DNA from: Paenibacillus cisolokensis
Lineage (GTDB): Bacteria > Bacillota > Bacilli > Paenibacillales > Paenibacillaceae
Direction of reading: 5' to 3'
Assembly: GCF_018403665.1 (NCBI RefSeq)
Contig: NZ_BOVJ01000023.1
Coordinates: 1-44,976 of the forward strand
DNA length: 44,976 bases
Positions 25,439-33,813 of the stretch are shown here, piece by piece (position 1 is the first letter of the stretch; the number at the start of each line of letters is the position of its first letter). Position numbers and translations under genes: made by a program. The notes under the pieces are model-generated. The model did not search any database. It had not been told where the DNA came from and saw nothing but the letters and a program-made list of their open reading frames with translations.

Positions 25439-26200
25439 CTACAGCAAATCCCACAGCTGCTTGCCGACAAGCAGCGCCGTGACGGCGATAAACAGCGGCC
25501 TGACATAGGATGCGCCTCTGCGAATGGCGAACCGGGAGCCGACATAGGCGCCGGCGATCATGGCGAGCCCGAGCGGCAAGCCGTAGCCGAAGTGAACGGT
25601 GCCGAACAGGAGGAAGGTGGCCAGGCTGGCGATATTGCTTGCGAAGTTGAGCACCTTCGCATTGCCCGACGCCGCGACGAAATCGTAGCCGATCAGCAAA
25701 AACATAAACAGCAGAAAGGATCCGGTACCGGGGCCGAAGAAGCCGTCGTAAAACCCGATGACGAAAGCGCCGGCGCCGACCAGCGTCCGGCGCATCGGGG
25801 AAAGCCTGACGACGCGGCCGGCTCCGCTCCAGCTTTTCTTCAGCACCGTATAAATCAAAATGACCGCCAGCATCCCGACGACCAGCGGCCGCATAAATGC
25901 CGACGGGATCAGATGCACCGTATACGTGCCGAGCACCGAGCCGGCGAAGGACAGCGGGAACAGCGCGAGCACCGGCCTGATGTCGATTTTGCCGGACGCG
26001 AGAAAGGCCGCGGTGCTCGTGAACGAGCAGAGCGTCCCTGCGAATTTGTTCGTTCCGAGCGCCATGCTGGGCGGAAGTCCGGTCATCAGCAGCGCAGGCA
26101 CCGTGAGGAGTCCTCCCCCGCCGACGACCGAATCGACGAAGGCGGCCGCAAATCCGACCGCGGCAAGCAGAAGCATAATTTCGAGCGAAGGAATTTCCAT
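25439..26200 (-). CDS. TSUP/TauE-SafE family sulfite exporter-like permease
   Basis: A 253-residue membrane protein with about eight helices in two similar halves. The repeated family motifs are 'AAFVDSVVGGGGLLTVPALL' plus 'LGTNKFAGT' in the first half and 'GFYDGFFGPGTGSFLL' plus 'NAKVLNFASN' in the second. TSUP proteins move sulfite, sulfonates or organic anions; the substrate is not deducible. ATG 26200 is preceded by GGAAAGGATAAAAGGG. It is monocistronic or read with the decayed MarR gene upstream. Confidence 0.9.
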   Translation of the reverse strand: MEIPSLEIMLLLAAVGFAAAFVDSVVGGGGLLTVPALLMTGLPPSMALGTNKFAGTLCSFTSTAAFLASGKIDIRPVLALFPLSFAGSVLGTYTVHLIPSAFMRPLVVGMLAVILIYTVLKKSWSGAGRVVRLSPMRRTLVGAGAFVIGFYDGFFGPGTGSFLLFMFLLIGYDFVAASGNAKVLNFASNIASLATFLLFGTVHFGYGLPLGLAMIAGAYVGSRFAIRRGASYVRPLFIAVTALLVGKQLWDLL

Positions 26201-26282
26201 TCCCTTTTATCCTTTCCTGCTAAAATTCCGGCAAACGGCTCCGTCATGCCGCAAACCTTGTTCTATTCCGCCGTCCCTTCCC

Positions 26283-26572
26283 TCAATTTTTCGCTTCCGC
26301 CTGAAAAACGCCCGTACATTTCACCAGAAAGTCCGCCAGCATGACCGTCTCCTCCGGACTATATTCGGAGAAAAGCTGGCCCGTCGCGGCCCGGAACGAA
26401 GCCATCAGCGGCACGATCTCCGCTTCTCCTTGTCGGCTTACAGAATCGTTTTGCGGCGGTCCTGCGGAACCGGCTCCCGACGGACGAACCCGGATTTTCC
26501 AGACGATCGATGACGGTTGTCGCCGCTCCGGAAGACAGCCCCGCAAGCGCGGCCAATTTCCCCGGCGTATAT
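26283..26572 (-). pseudogene. MarR-family regulator remnant
   Basis: In three frames the minus strand reads 'GKLAALAGLSSGAATTVIDR', 'SGFVRREPVPQDRRKTIL' and 'FSEYSPEETVMLADFLVKCT'. These are the recognition helix, wing (DRR) and C-terminal dimer helix of a MarR repressor. About 50 N-terminal residues are missing (an in-frame stop precedes the HTH), and two further frame changes occur, so it is decayed. It sits just upstream of the TSUP gene it may once have controlled. Confidence 0.7.
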
Positions 26573-26685
26573 CATATATTATGCTATGGCGCCGAAGCGG
26601 CAGAAGCAGAATCCTCATGTCCATATATCTCGAAAATCTAAATATTTAATCCCTAAAATAATTTCATTCCGAAGGAGGCTGTTCG

Positions 26686-26873
26686 ATGCTCCCCTCGCTC
26701 GTACTGAATGCCTTCGTGGTGTTCGGGTGGGCCGAGACGCGGTGCTGCACAACTTGCCCATGGAAGGGCTGCATCTTCCGTCCGCTCGAAATGCCGCCAT
26801 CTATTTGGTCAAAAACGTTACGTTCATCCCGATTTGCCTCGTTTGCGTGCTGCGGCTCATCCGCTGGGTTTGA
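26686..26873 (+). CDS. Small hydrophobic protein (frame-interrupted)
   Basis: A consensus AGGAGG lies seven bases before ATG 26686. With one extra G at the G3 run (26729-26731) the frame runs 62 codons: MLPSLVLNAFVVFGWGRD, then 'LHNLPMEGLHLPSARNAA' and a hydrophobic end 'FIPICLVCVLRLIRWV'. Unrepaired, the frame runs to 26913 and would overlap pdp in a Cys/Ser-rich sequence. Hydrophobic ends suggest a small membrane protein. I do not recognise the family. Its stop codon falls inside the palindrome shared with the pdp stop. Confidence 0.5.
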
Positions 26874-26889
26874 GGGCGGCGCCGCCCTC
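26872..26889. other. 18-bp palindrome over two convergent stop codons
   Basis: GAGGGCGGC and GCCGCCCTC form a perfect GC-rich palindrome. The TGA of the small plus-strand gene and the TGA of pdp lie on its two edges. It may act as a bidirectional 3' end, though neither side has a T-tract. Confidence 0.5.
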
Positions 26890-28188
26890 ATTCCGTCACG
26901 ATGCCGCGTATGAGCGCCGGCGCCTCGGCCTGGCCGGCAATCCGGATGCTGGCGTACAGCTTGTCCTTCACCTCGTCCACCGCTTCCCGGTTCGCGTGAA
27001 TCGTCACGAGCGATTCACCCGCACGGACCGGATCGCCGACCTTCTTGTTCAGCACCAGCCCGACAGCCAGATCGATCTGCGACTCCTTCGTCGCCCGGCC
27101 GGCGCCGAGCAGCATCGCCGCATGGCCGATGTCGTCGGCGGCCATCGCGGCGACGACGCCGTCTTCCCGCGCCGGCACCTCGATCCGGTAAGCGGCCTGC
27201 GGCAGCCTGTCCGGATCGTCGGCGACGGCGGGATCGCCGCCCTGGTTGGCGACGAACGTCTTGAATTTCTCCAGCGCCTTGCCCGCGGCGAGCGCTTCCT
27301 TCAGCTTCGCCTCCGCCTCCTCCAGCGATGCCGCCTTGCCCGCCAGATAGACCATCTGGCTGCCGAGCGCCAGGCACAGCTCCACCAGATCTTTCGGCCC
27401 CCGCCCCTGCAGCGTCTCGATCGCCTCCCGCACTTCCAATGCATTGCCGATCGCAAAGCCGAGCGGCTGGCTCATATCGGAAATGACGGCCATCGTCTTG
27501 CGGCCGAGCTTGTTGCCGATGCCGACCATGGCGCGGGCGAGCGCTTCGGCCTCCGCGGCCGTCTTCATGAACGCGCCCGCGCCGGTCTTCACGTCAAGCA
27601 CGATGGCGTCGGCGCCGGCGGCGATCTTCTTGCTCATGATCGAGCTGGCGATGAGCGGTATCGATTCGACGGTCGCCGTTACGTCGCGCAGGGCATACAG
27701 CATCTTGTCGGCCGGCGTCAAATTGCCGGTCTGGCCGATGACGGCGATGCGATGCCGATTGACCAGCCGGACGAACTCCTCCTTGCCGATATCCGTATGG
27801 AAGCCTGAGATCGATTCCAGCTTGTCGATCGTGCCGCCGGTATGGCCAAGCCCGCGGCCGGACATCTTCGCCACCGGAACGCCGAGCGAAGCGACGAGCG
27901 GAGCCAGCACCAGCGTCGTCGTATCGCCGACTCCCCCGGTGGAATGCTTGTCGACCTTGACCCCTTCGATCGCCGACAGATCGACCGTCTCCCCGGAATG
28001 AACCATCGCCATCGTCAAGTCGGCCCGCTCCCGCTCGCTCATGTCCCGGAAAAAATCGCCATCGCCATGGCGCTCATCTGATAATCGGGAATATCGCCTT
28101 TCGTATATCCATCGATCATGAACCGGATTTCGTCCGTCGTCAGCTCCAATCCGTCCCGTTTCTTCGCGATCAAATCCACCATCCGCAT
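26888..28188 (-). CDS. pdp: Pyrimidine-nucleoside phosphorylase (one frameshift)
   Basis: 433 residues after restoring one base, exactly the length of B. subtilis Pdp. It phosphorolyses uridine, thymidine and deoxyuridine to base plus (deoxy)ribose 1-phosphate. '[20 protein letters not shown]' binds phosphate, and '[20 protein letters not shown]' is the family signature; '[20 protein letters not shown]' and the C-terminal swivel domain follow. ATG 28188 ([13 protein letters not shown]) follows AAAGGAGAG. The break is a T6 run (A6 on plus, 28050-28055); seven Ts restore [12 protein letters not shown]. It is the last gene of the salvage operon. Confidence 0.93.
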
Positions 28189-28204
28189 CGCCGGATCTCT
28201 CCTT

Positions 28205-28912
28205 TTACAACGAAATCGCCGTTTCCAGCGCCACTTCCATCATGTCGTGAAACGTCGTCTGCCGCTCCTCCGCCGTCGTCTCTTCGCCGGTCAGCAAATG
28301 ATCGCTGACGGTCAGAATCGTCAGCGCGCTGGCGCCATGCTTCGCGGCGATCGTGTACAGGGCGGTCGTTTCCATCTCGACGCCGAGCACGCCGTACGCC
28401 ATCAGCTTCTGGACGGCGGTCTTGTCGTCCCGGTAGAACGTATCCGTCGTCAGCACATTCCCGACATGCGGGTTCAGCCCTTTCGCCCTGCAGCGCTCGT
28501 AAGCGGCCAGCAGCAGCGGAAAACTGGCGATCGGCGCATAATCGAAGCCTCCGAAAATATGGCGGTTCATACCCGAATCGGTGCAGGCCGCCTGGGCGAG
28601 TATAATGTCCCGCACCTTGACATGCTGCTGCATGGCGCCGCATGTGCCGACGCGGATCAGCTGCCGGACCCCGTATTCGGCAATAAGCTCGTGAACGTAG
28701 ATGCCGATTGACGGAATGCCCATCCCCGTTCCCTGCACGGACACGCGCTTGCCCCGGAATGTCCCCGTATAGCCGTACATTCCGCGCACTTCGTTGTAGC
28801 ATTGAACATTCTGCAAATACGTTTCGGCGATATGTCTGGCCCGCAGCGGATCTCCCGGCAGCAGAATCGTTTCGGCGATGTCGCCGGGCTTCGCGCCGAT
28901 GTGTACGCTCAT
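28205..28912 (-). CDS. deoD: Purine-nucleoside phosphorylase DeoD
   Basis: A 235-residue hexameric-type (trimer of dimers) PNP that cleaves inosine, guanosine and adenosine with phosphate. '[20 protein letters not shown]' (phosphate loop GDP follows), '[16 protein letters not shown]', 'RVGTCGAMQ' and the base/ribose site '[15 protein letters not shown]' with '[12 protein letters not shown]' (catalytic Asp) are intact. ATG 28912 has GGAGGGAACGG upstream, and the frame upstream of it is only deoB antiphase. It lies 25 bp after deoB and 16 bp before pdp. Confidence 0.95.
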   Translation of the reverse strand: MSVHIGAKPGDIAETILLPGDPLRARHIAETYLQNVQCYNEVRGMYGYTGTFRGKRVSVQGTGMGIPSIGIYVHELIAEYGVRQLIRVGTCGAMQQHVKVRDIILAQAACTDSGMNRHIFGGFDYAPIASFPLLLAAYERCRAKGLNPHVGNVLTTDTFYRDDKTAVQKLMAYGVLGVEMETTALYTIAAKHGASALTILTVSDHLLTGEETTAEERQTTFHDMMEVALETAISL

Positions 28913-28937
28913 ACCGTTCCCTCCCTCTTTCGAATCG

Positions 28938-30146
28938 TTACCGCAATTCCGCCAAAAAACTGGTCCCGTGCTTCGGCATCGCCACGCCGAAATTGTCGGC
29001 CACCGTCGCGCCGACATCGGCGAACGTCTCGCGAATCGGAAGCTGCCGACCGCCGTCCGCAAAACGCGGCGAATAGACGAGCAGCGGCACGCGCTCACGC
29101 GTATGGTCCGTTCCTTTGAACGTCGGATCGTTGCCGTGATCGGCCGTGATAATGAGCAGATCGTCGGCGGTCAGCTTGGCGAATACTTCCGGCAGCCGCG
29201 CGTCGAATTGCTCCAGCGCTTGCCCGTAGCCTTGCGGATCGCGCCGGTGCCCGTACAGCGCATCGAAGTCGACGAGATTGATGAAGCTGAGCCCGGTGAA
29301 CGGTTCGTCCAGCGTCCGCGCCAGCTTATCCATCCCGTCCATGTTGGATGCGGTGCGGACCGCCTTCGTAACGCCTTCGCCATCGTAGATGTCGGAAATT
29401 TTGCCGAGGGCGATGACGTCGTACCCCGCATCCTTCAGCTCGTTCATGACCGTCCGCCCGAACGGCTTCAGCGCATAGTCGTGACGATTGGCCGTACGCA
29501 CGAAGTTGCCCGGTTCGCCGACGAACGGGCGGGCGATAATGCGGCCGAGCATGTACGGCTCGTCGAGCGTAATGTCGCGGCAAAACCGGCATATCGCGTA
29601 AAGCTCGTCAAGCGGCACGACCTCTTCGTGGGCGGCAATCTGCAGTACCGAATCGGCGGAGGTGTACACGATCAAGGCGCCGGTCTTCAGATGCTCCTCT
29701 CCGAGCTCGGCGATAATTTCGGTGCCGCTGGCCGGCTTGTTGCCGATTACTTTGCGGCCGGTTTTCTTCTCGATTCGCTTGATCAGCTCGTCCGGGAATC
29801 CGTCCGGGAAGACGCGGAACGGCTTGTCGATGTACAACCCCATAATTTCCCAATGGCCGGTCATCGTATCTTTGCCCCGCGACGCTTCATGCATCTCCGT
29901 ATAATAAGCGAGCGGACGTTCCGCCTGCGGCACCCCCGGAATCGGCCGGATGTTGGAAAGTCCGAGCTTCGCCATATTCGGCATATGAAGCCCGCCTGTT
30001 TCGCGGGCGATGTGGCCGAGCGTATCGGCGCCGACATCGTCGAATTCGGCCGCATCCGGCGCCTCCCCGATGCCGACCGAATCCATGACGATGAGATGTA
30101 CCCGTTTGAACGTTGCTTGATCTGCTCTGTCTGTCTGATCTGCCAT
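28938..30146 (-). CDS. deoB: Phosphopentomutase DeoB
   Basis: A 402-residue alkaline-phosphatase-superfamily mutase that converts (deoxy)ribose 1-phosphate to the 5-phosphate, feeding nucleoside pentoses into central metabolism or PRPP synthesis. '[17 protein letters not shown]' (metal Asp), '[13 protein letters not shown]' (catalytic Thr), '[19 protein letters not shown]' and '[19 protein letters not shown]' (metal ligands) are all present. ATG 30146 follows AAGGAAGCG; a GTG two codons earlier is possible. It lies between cdd and deoD in the operon. Confidence 0.95.
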   Translation of the reverse strand: MADQTDRADQATFKRVHLIVMDSVGIGEAPDAAEFDDVGADTLGHIARETGGLHMPNMAKLGLSNIRPIPGVPQAERPLAYYTEMHEASRGKDTMTGHWEIMGLYIDKPFRVFPDGFPDELIKRIEKKTGRKVIGNKPASGTEIIAELGEEHLKTGALIVYTSADSVLQIAAHEEVVPLDELYAICRFCRDITLDEPYMLGRIIARPFVGEPGNFVRTANRHDYALKPFGRTVMNELKDAGYDVIALGKISDIYDGEGVTKAVRTASNMDGMDKLARTLDEPFTGLSFINLVDFDALYGHRRDPQGYGQALEQFDARLPEVFAKLTADDLLIITADHGNDPTFKGTDHTRERVPLLVYSPRFADGGRQLPIRETFADVGATVADNFGVAMPKHGTSFLAELR

Positions 30147-30180
30147 TTTCACGCTTCCTTTCCGTTTGCATTCTCACCCG

Positions 30181-30262
30181 CCGCACCTGTCGCGCCTATC
30201 GCATCTGTCACGCCGTCGCGCCTGTCACGCCCGTCGCGCCTGCCGCACCTGTCGCGCTCGCA
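30181..30262. repeat. Short CGCC(T/A)GTC-type repeats between cdd and deoB
   Basis: Nine-to-twelve-base words such as CGCGCCTGTCACGCC and CCGCACCTGTCGCGC recur about eight times in 82 bp. It is a low-complexity slippage-prone stretch in the 132-bp gap before deoB. No gene is seen. Confidence 0.5.
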
Positions 30263-30278
30263 GCCGGCCGGCTCTCCG

Positions 30279-30671
30279 TCACCCACCCATATCCGCCGCG
30301 CGGAAAGCGCCAGGAAGCAGCCGTCCGATCGTCCATTCCTCCGCTTCTCCGCGAATATTCGCCAAATAAACGACCGTCTCGCTATCGCAAAATTCGGCCA
30401 GCACCTGCCGGCACGCGCCGCACGGCGAGACCGGACCTTCCGTGTCCGCCACGACGGCGACCGCCTCGATCCGGCGCGCCCCTTCGGACACCGCCTTGAA
30501 GACGGCCGTCCGTTCCGCGCAGTTGGTCAGTCCGTAAGAGGCATTCTCGACGTTGCAGCCCCGGTACACCTTGCCGTCCGCCATCACCGCCGCGCCGACC
30601 TGGAACCCGGAATAGGGGGCGTACGCCCGCTTGCGCGCTTCGATCGCTTCCTGAATGAGCCGTTCCTTCAC
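30279..30671 (-). CDS. cdd: Cytidine deaminase
   Basis: A 130-residue tetrameric-type zinc deaminase that converts cytidine and deoxycytidine to uridine forms, which Pdp can then cleave. The zinc site is 'TNCAERTAVF' (Cys plus catalytic Glu) and 'PCGACRQVLAEF' (two Cys). 'YAPYSGFQVGAAV' and 'GCNVENASYG' are the substrate-side motifs. GTG 30671 has AGGAGG ten bases upstream. It is the first recognised gene of the cdd-deoB-deoD-pdp operon. Confidence 0.95.
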   Translation of the reverse strand: MKERLIQEAIEARKRAYAPYSGFQVGAAVMADGKVYRGCNVENASYGLTNCAERTAVFKAVSEGARRIEAVAVVADTEGPVSPCGACRQVLAEFCDSETVVYLANIRGEAEEWTIGRLLPGAFRAADMGG

Positions 30672-30757
30672 CCGTCATGGGCCTCCTTCCGCAATCTTCC
30701 ATATGTTCAACGCGTTGCGCCAATAACCGCTTGCGCTTCCCCATAACTCTCTCCTCG

Positions 30758-30763
30758 ATTTTA
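30758..30763 (-). promoter_or_regulatory. Possible extended -10 for the salvage operon
   Basis: Minus strand TGG-TAAAAT (TG-N extended -10) lies about 87 bp upstream of the cdd GTG and just after the terminator of the preceding locus. No good -35 is seen. No palindrome or cre-like site is visible nearby. Confidence 0.35.
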
Positions 30764-30772
30764 CCATAAAGG

Positions 30773-30802
30773 AAAAGACCGGATCATCTTTACGACCCGG
30801 TC
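30773..30802 (-). terminator. Terminator of the carbohydrate uptake locus
   Basis: GACCGGATC (30777-30785) pairs with GACCCGGTC (30794-30802) allowing one G-T pair. On the minus strand the stem is followed by TTTTCC. It lies 14 bases past the GH113 stop codon and separates that locus from the cdd operon promoter. Confidence 0.75.
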
Positions 30803-30815
30803 CTGCATGATTCGC

Positions 30816-31790
30816 TTATTTGGTCGTATACCACTCCTTCAGCAGTTGTCCCGCTTTCTTGCCGTATACGTCGAACCCTTTGTTCTGCTTCGCCGCTTCG
30901 ATGCCGTACAGCTTGACGCTCCAATCCCACCAGAAGAAGCCGCCGAACCACGGTTCATGCCAGAATACTTTCAAGGCGGAGCTGTAAAAGTTCGCTTGCT
31001 CCTCTTCGCTGACAGGCAGTTCCGTATGCCGGAAATCCCAGGGCATCGTGGCGCAGCCCGCGGCGCTTCTGCATCCGATCTCCATAAAGAGGACCGGCTT
31101 GCCGTATTTCCGATGCAGCCGTTCCAGCTTCTCGCGGACGGGAAGCCAGCGGGCGATCATATTCTCTTCGGTATCGCCCGGTACGGCGCCGACCGGGTAA
31201 TAAGCGCTCGTGCCGATATAATCCACCTGGTCGAACCACTCGACCCCTTCTTCGGTGCCGTGATTCGCGTTGTATACGATCGGCCCCGCATACGTCCCGC
31301 GTACGCGGGCGATCGTCTTCGTCCAGCGCGTCGTCTGCGATTCCGTCCTGACCATCTCGCAGCCGACACAGAACATCTCGCACCCGAGTTCCTCTGCAAG
31401 TTCCGCGTAATGGACAAGGAAGTTCGTATAGGATTCGAACCAGCGGTCCCAGTACGGATACTTCGGGCTCTCTTCCTCGGGAAACCCGATATGCGCCCGC
31501 CAAATGCCGTCGCGCGAGTTGACGACCGGCTTCAGACATACCTTGAGCCCGAGCCGCTTCGCCTCCCGGATCGCAAATTCCAGATCGCGGTCCGTCACCG
31601 TATAGCCGTAATCGAAAGGAATACTGGTGGAATGCACGTGATCCTGCAACGTATCGAACGACAATGCTACCCACTCGCAGCCGTTCTCCTTCAATTTCGT
31701 TAACGAATCGACGGCTTGCGGCGTCCGGTAGTCGCCCCGCCGGGAGTTCCAGCCCCACGTCATGCCTTTCATCAATATGCGATCTGCCAT
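30816..31790 (-). CDS. GH113-like glycosidase (beta-mannanase type)
   Basis: A 324-residue TIM-barrel hydrolase resembling glycoside hydrolase family 113, whose known members are endo-beta-1,4-mannanases. Candidate catalytic acids are Glu145 in 'CVGCEMVRTE' and Glu237 in 'PVLFMEIGCRS', a spacing like the acid/base and nucleophile of GH113. 'FFWWDWS' near the end forms part of the sugar site. There is no signal peptide, so it acts in the cytoplasm on imported oligosaccharides. It is the last gene of the uptake locus and the only glycosidase, so a manno- or gluco-oligosaccharide is the best guess for the transported sugar. Confidence 0.82.
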   Translation of the reverse strand: MADRILMKGMTWGWNSRRGDYRTPQAVDSLTKLKENGCEWVALSFDTLQDHVHSTSIPFDYGYTVTDRDLEFAIREAKRLGLKVCLKPVVNSRDGIWRAHIGFPEEESPKYPYWDRWFESYTNFLVHYAELAEELGCEMFCVGCEMVRTESQTTRWTKTIARVRGTYAGPIVYNANHGTEEGVEWFDQVDYIGTSAYYPVGAVPGDTEENMIARWLPVREKLERLHRKYGKPVLFMEIGCRSAAGCATMPWDFRHTELPVSEEEQANFYSSALKVFWHEPWFGGFFWWDWSVKLYGIEAAKQNKGFDVYGKKAGQLLKEWYTTK

Positions 31791-31880
31791 TGCGGCCTCC
31801 CTTATGGTCTCGTTCCGTATATTCCGTATATAGAAAGTTCCGGCGGTTCTCCCTTCCGTCGGGCGGTTCCGATCGGACGG

Positions 31881-32884
31881 TCAGCCTACGACGCCCGTGC
31901 GCTCCACGCTTTCGACAAAATAACGCTGCACGAACAAGTACATCGCGATGAGCGGCGCGATCGCCAGCAATATGCCCGTATCGACGATCATCGCCACGTG
32001 ATTCGGGTCCGCCTTCACATCCGCGTTCGTGCCGATCCCAAGCAAGGCAGGCAGGTATTGGTTCGCGTCGGCCGGCAAAGAAGCGATCTTGACCGACATG
32101 AGCGCGCTTTCGCTCATGAAAAGAGAAGCGTAGAACGTATCGTTGTATTGCCATACGAAAGCGAACAACATCACGGTCATCAGCGCCGGAACCGCGTTTG
32201 GCAGCATGATCCGGAAAACGCCGAATAGCCCCCCGCGCCGTCGATGACCGCCGCTTCCTCGATCTCCTTCGGAAGACCGCGGAAGAACTGGCGGAAAATA
32301 TAGATGTACAAGCCGGATTTCAGCCCGTTGGCCGTCGCCGACGTAATCATGGAAGGCCAGTACGTATTCAGCAAATTGACGCCGTCGCGACCGGTAAACA
32401 GCTTGATCAGCCCCATAAAATCCAGATTGCGAAAATGCAGATACATCGGCACCATCAGCGTGCTCATCGGGATCAGAATCGTCAGCACGACGCATGTGAA
32501 CAGAATGTTGCTGCCCGGAAACGAAAATCTGGCGAATCCGTAGCCGGCAAGCGCGCAGGAGGCGGCCTGCAGCAGCGTCATCACGGCGGCGAACAGAAGC
32601 GTATTGCCGAGCATCGGCCAATAGTCCAGCACCTTCATCGCCAGCTTGACGTTATCCAGCGTAAAATGAATCGGCACCATATAAATCGTAGGGTTATAAA
32701 TATCGACGGGATCTTTGAACGCCATCGAAATCCGGCTGAATAGCGGATAAAGAATGACGAACGAAATGCCGATGACGAGAACGTAGAGCGACAGCATCCA
32801 CAGCCATTCGAGCGACTTGTTCTTCGTCCGCTGCAACCGGTACACCATCGCTTCGTTCCGCGCGATTTTCGCCGTATTTTCCAT
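31881..32884 (-). CDS. Carbohydrate ABC permease, MalG type, second pair (one frameshift)
   Basis: About 334 residues once one G is restored. Six membrane helices, from 'LYVLVIGISFVILYPLF' to 'GILLAIAPLIAMYLFVQRYF'. The EAA loop spans the break: 'LPKEIEEAAVIDGAGG' then 'LFGVFRIMLPNAVPAL', joined by seven Gs instead of six at 32229-32234. ATG 32884 follows GGAGGG. It pairs with the MalF-type gene just upstream. It has an unusual periplasmic insertion 'ADANQYLPALLGIGTNADVK' late in the protein. Confidence 0.85.
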
Positions 32885-32910
32885 ATGCCCATCCCTCCTC
32901 CCGCTCGGCC

Positions 32911-33813
32911 TCAGTTATAATAAAACACTTTCCGCGAAATCAGCACGCCGATGACGACGAGAATGACGGCGACGACGAGCGTGTACAGCCACGACATCGC
33001 CGCGCTGAGCCCGAAATTTTGCGACCGGAACGCCGTCTCGTAGATCTTTTGCGTAACCGGACTGTCCGCGAACGAGTCGATGATCGTATAGATGACATTG
33101 GTCAGGATGAGCGGACTCACCATCGGAAACGTAATTTTCCAAAACGCCTCGTAAGCGGTCGCGCCCTCCATCTTGGCCACTTCGTACATCGCCGGCGGAA
33201 CCGACTGAAGCGCCGCCAGGAAGATCAGAATCTGCACGCCGGAGCTGCGGATGATTTCATAAATGCGCATAACGGCATCCACGAGATACTGGATGAACCA
33301 TTCCGGCATGCCGGCGCTGTCGAGCAGCAAGATAAAAGAAAGCGTGTCGAATCCGCTTTGCGTCTCGCCGAGTTCCTTGGCCACTTCCGAGCTGCCGGTC
33401 AAGCTGATCAGACCGGATGTCTCCGCGGCCGAGATGGCGCCGGAAGCCAGAATGACCGGGAGGAAGAAGACGGCCCGGGCTAACGCCCTTCCCTTGAATT
33501 TCTGATTCAGCATCGCCGCCGAGAACAGGCTGAAGAACAGGATGAGCGGGACGTTCCAGGCCATATCCGTCACCGATTCGGTCAGAATCCGGTTAAAATT
33601 CGCGTCGACAAACAGCGCTTCTTTAAAGTTCCGAAAACCCGCAAACTGCAATTCGTATCCGCCGGGCGCGACTTTCAGTTCGTTGAAGCTGAAGCTGATC
33701 GACTGGATCAGCGGCACCGCGAACAAGAAGACGAATCCGATCAGCCACGGCAGGATAAAGGAAAAGCCGAGCAACGCCCTCTTTTGCGTTAACGTCCATC
33801 TTCTCAGCATCAT
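32911..33813 (-). CDS. Carbohydrate ABC permease, MalF type, second pair
   Basis: A 300-residue permease with six membrane segments ('ALLGFSFILPWLIGFVFLFA' at the N-terminus) and the EAA loop 'EVAKMEGATAYEAFWKITFP'. ATG 33813 follows GGGAGGTGGGAG and overlaps the DUF5696 stop. It contains an extra loop with 'TGSSEVAKELGETQSGFDTL', longer than in canonical sugar permeases. It forms a heterodimer with the MalG-type protein downstream. No ATPase gene is present, so a shared MsmX-like ATPase is expected. Confidence 0.88.
   Translation of the reverse strand: MMLRRWTLTQKRALLGFSFILPWLIGFVFLFAVPLIQSISFSFNELKVAPGGYELQFAGFRNFKEALFVDANFNRILTESVTDMAWNVPLILFFSLFSAAMLNQKFKGRALARAVFFLPVILASGAISAAETSGLISLTGSSEVAKELGETQSGFDTLSFILLLDSAGMPEWFIQYLVDAVMRIYEIIRSSGVQILIFLAALQSVPPAMYEVAKMEGATAYEAFWKITFPMVSPLILTNVIYTIIDSFADSPVTQKIYETAFRSQNFGLSAAMSWLYTLVVAVILVVIGVLISRKVFYYN

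Noticed and set aside
30382..30744. Leader gene before cdd starting at ATG 30744 with GAGGAGAG upstream
   Set aside because: The SD looks reasonable, but the frame runs through cdd out of phase and shows no conserved sequence. A short translated leader cannot be excluded.
28878..30746. 622-codon plus-strand open frame
   Set aside because: Antisense to deoB and cdd, whose catalytic motifs are unambiguous.
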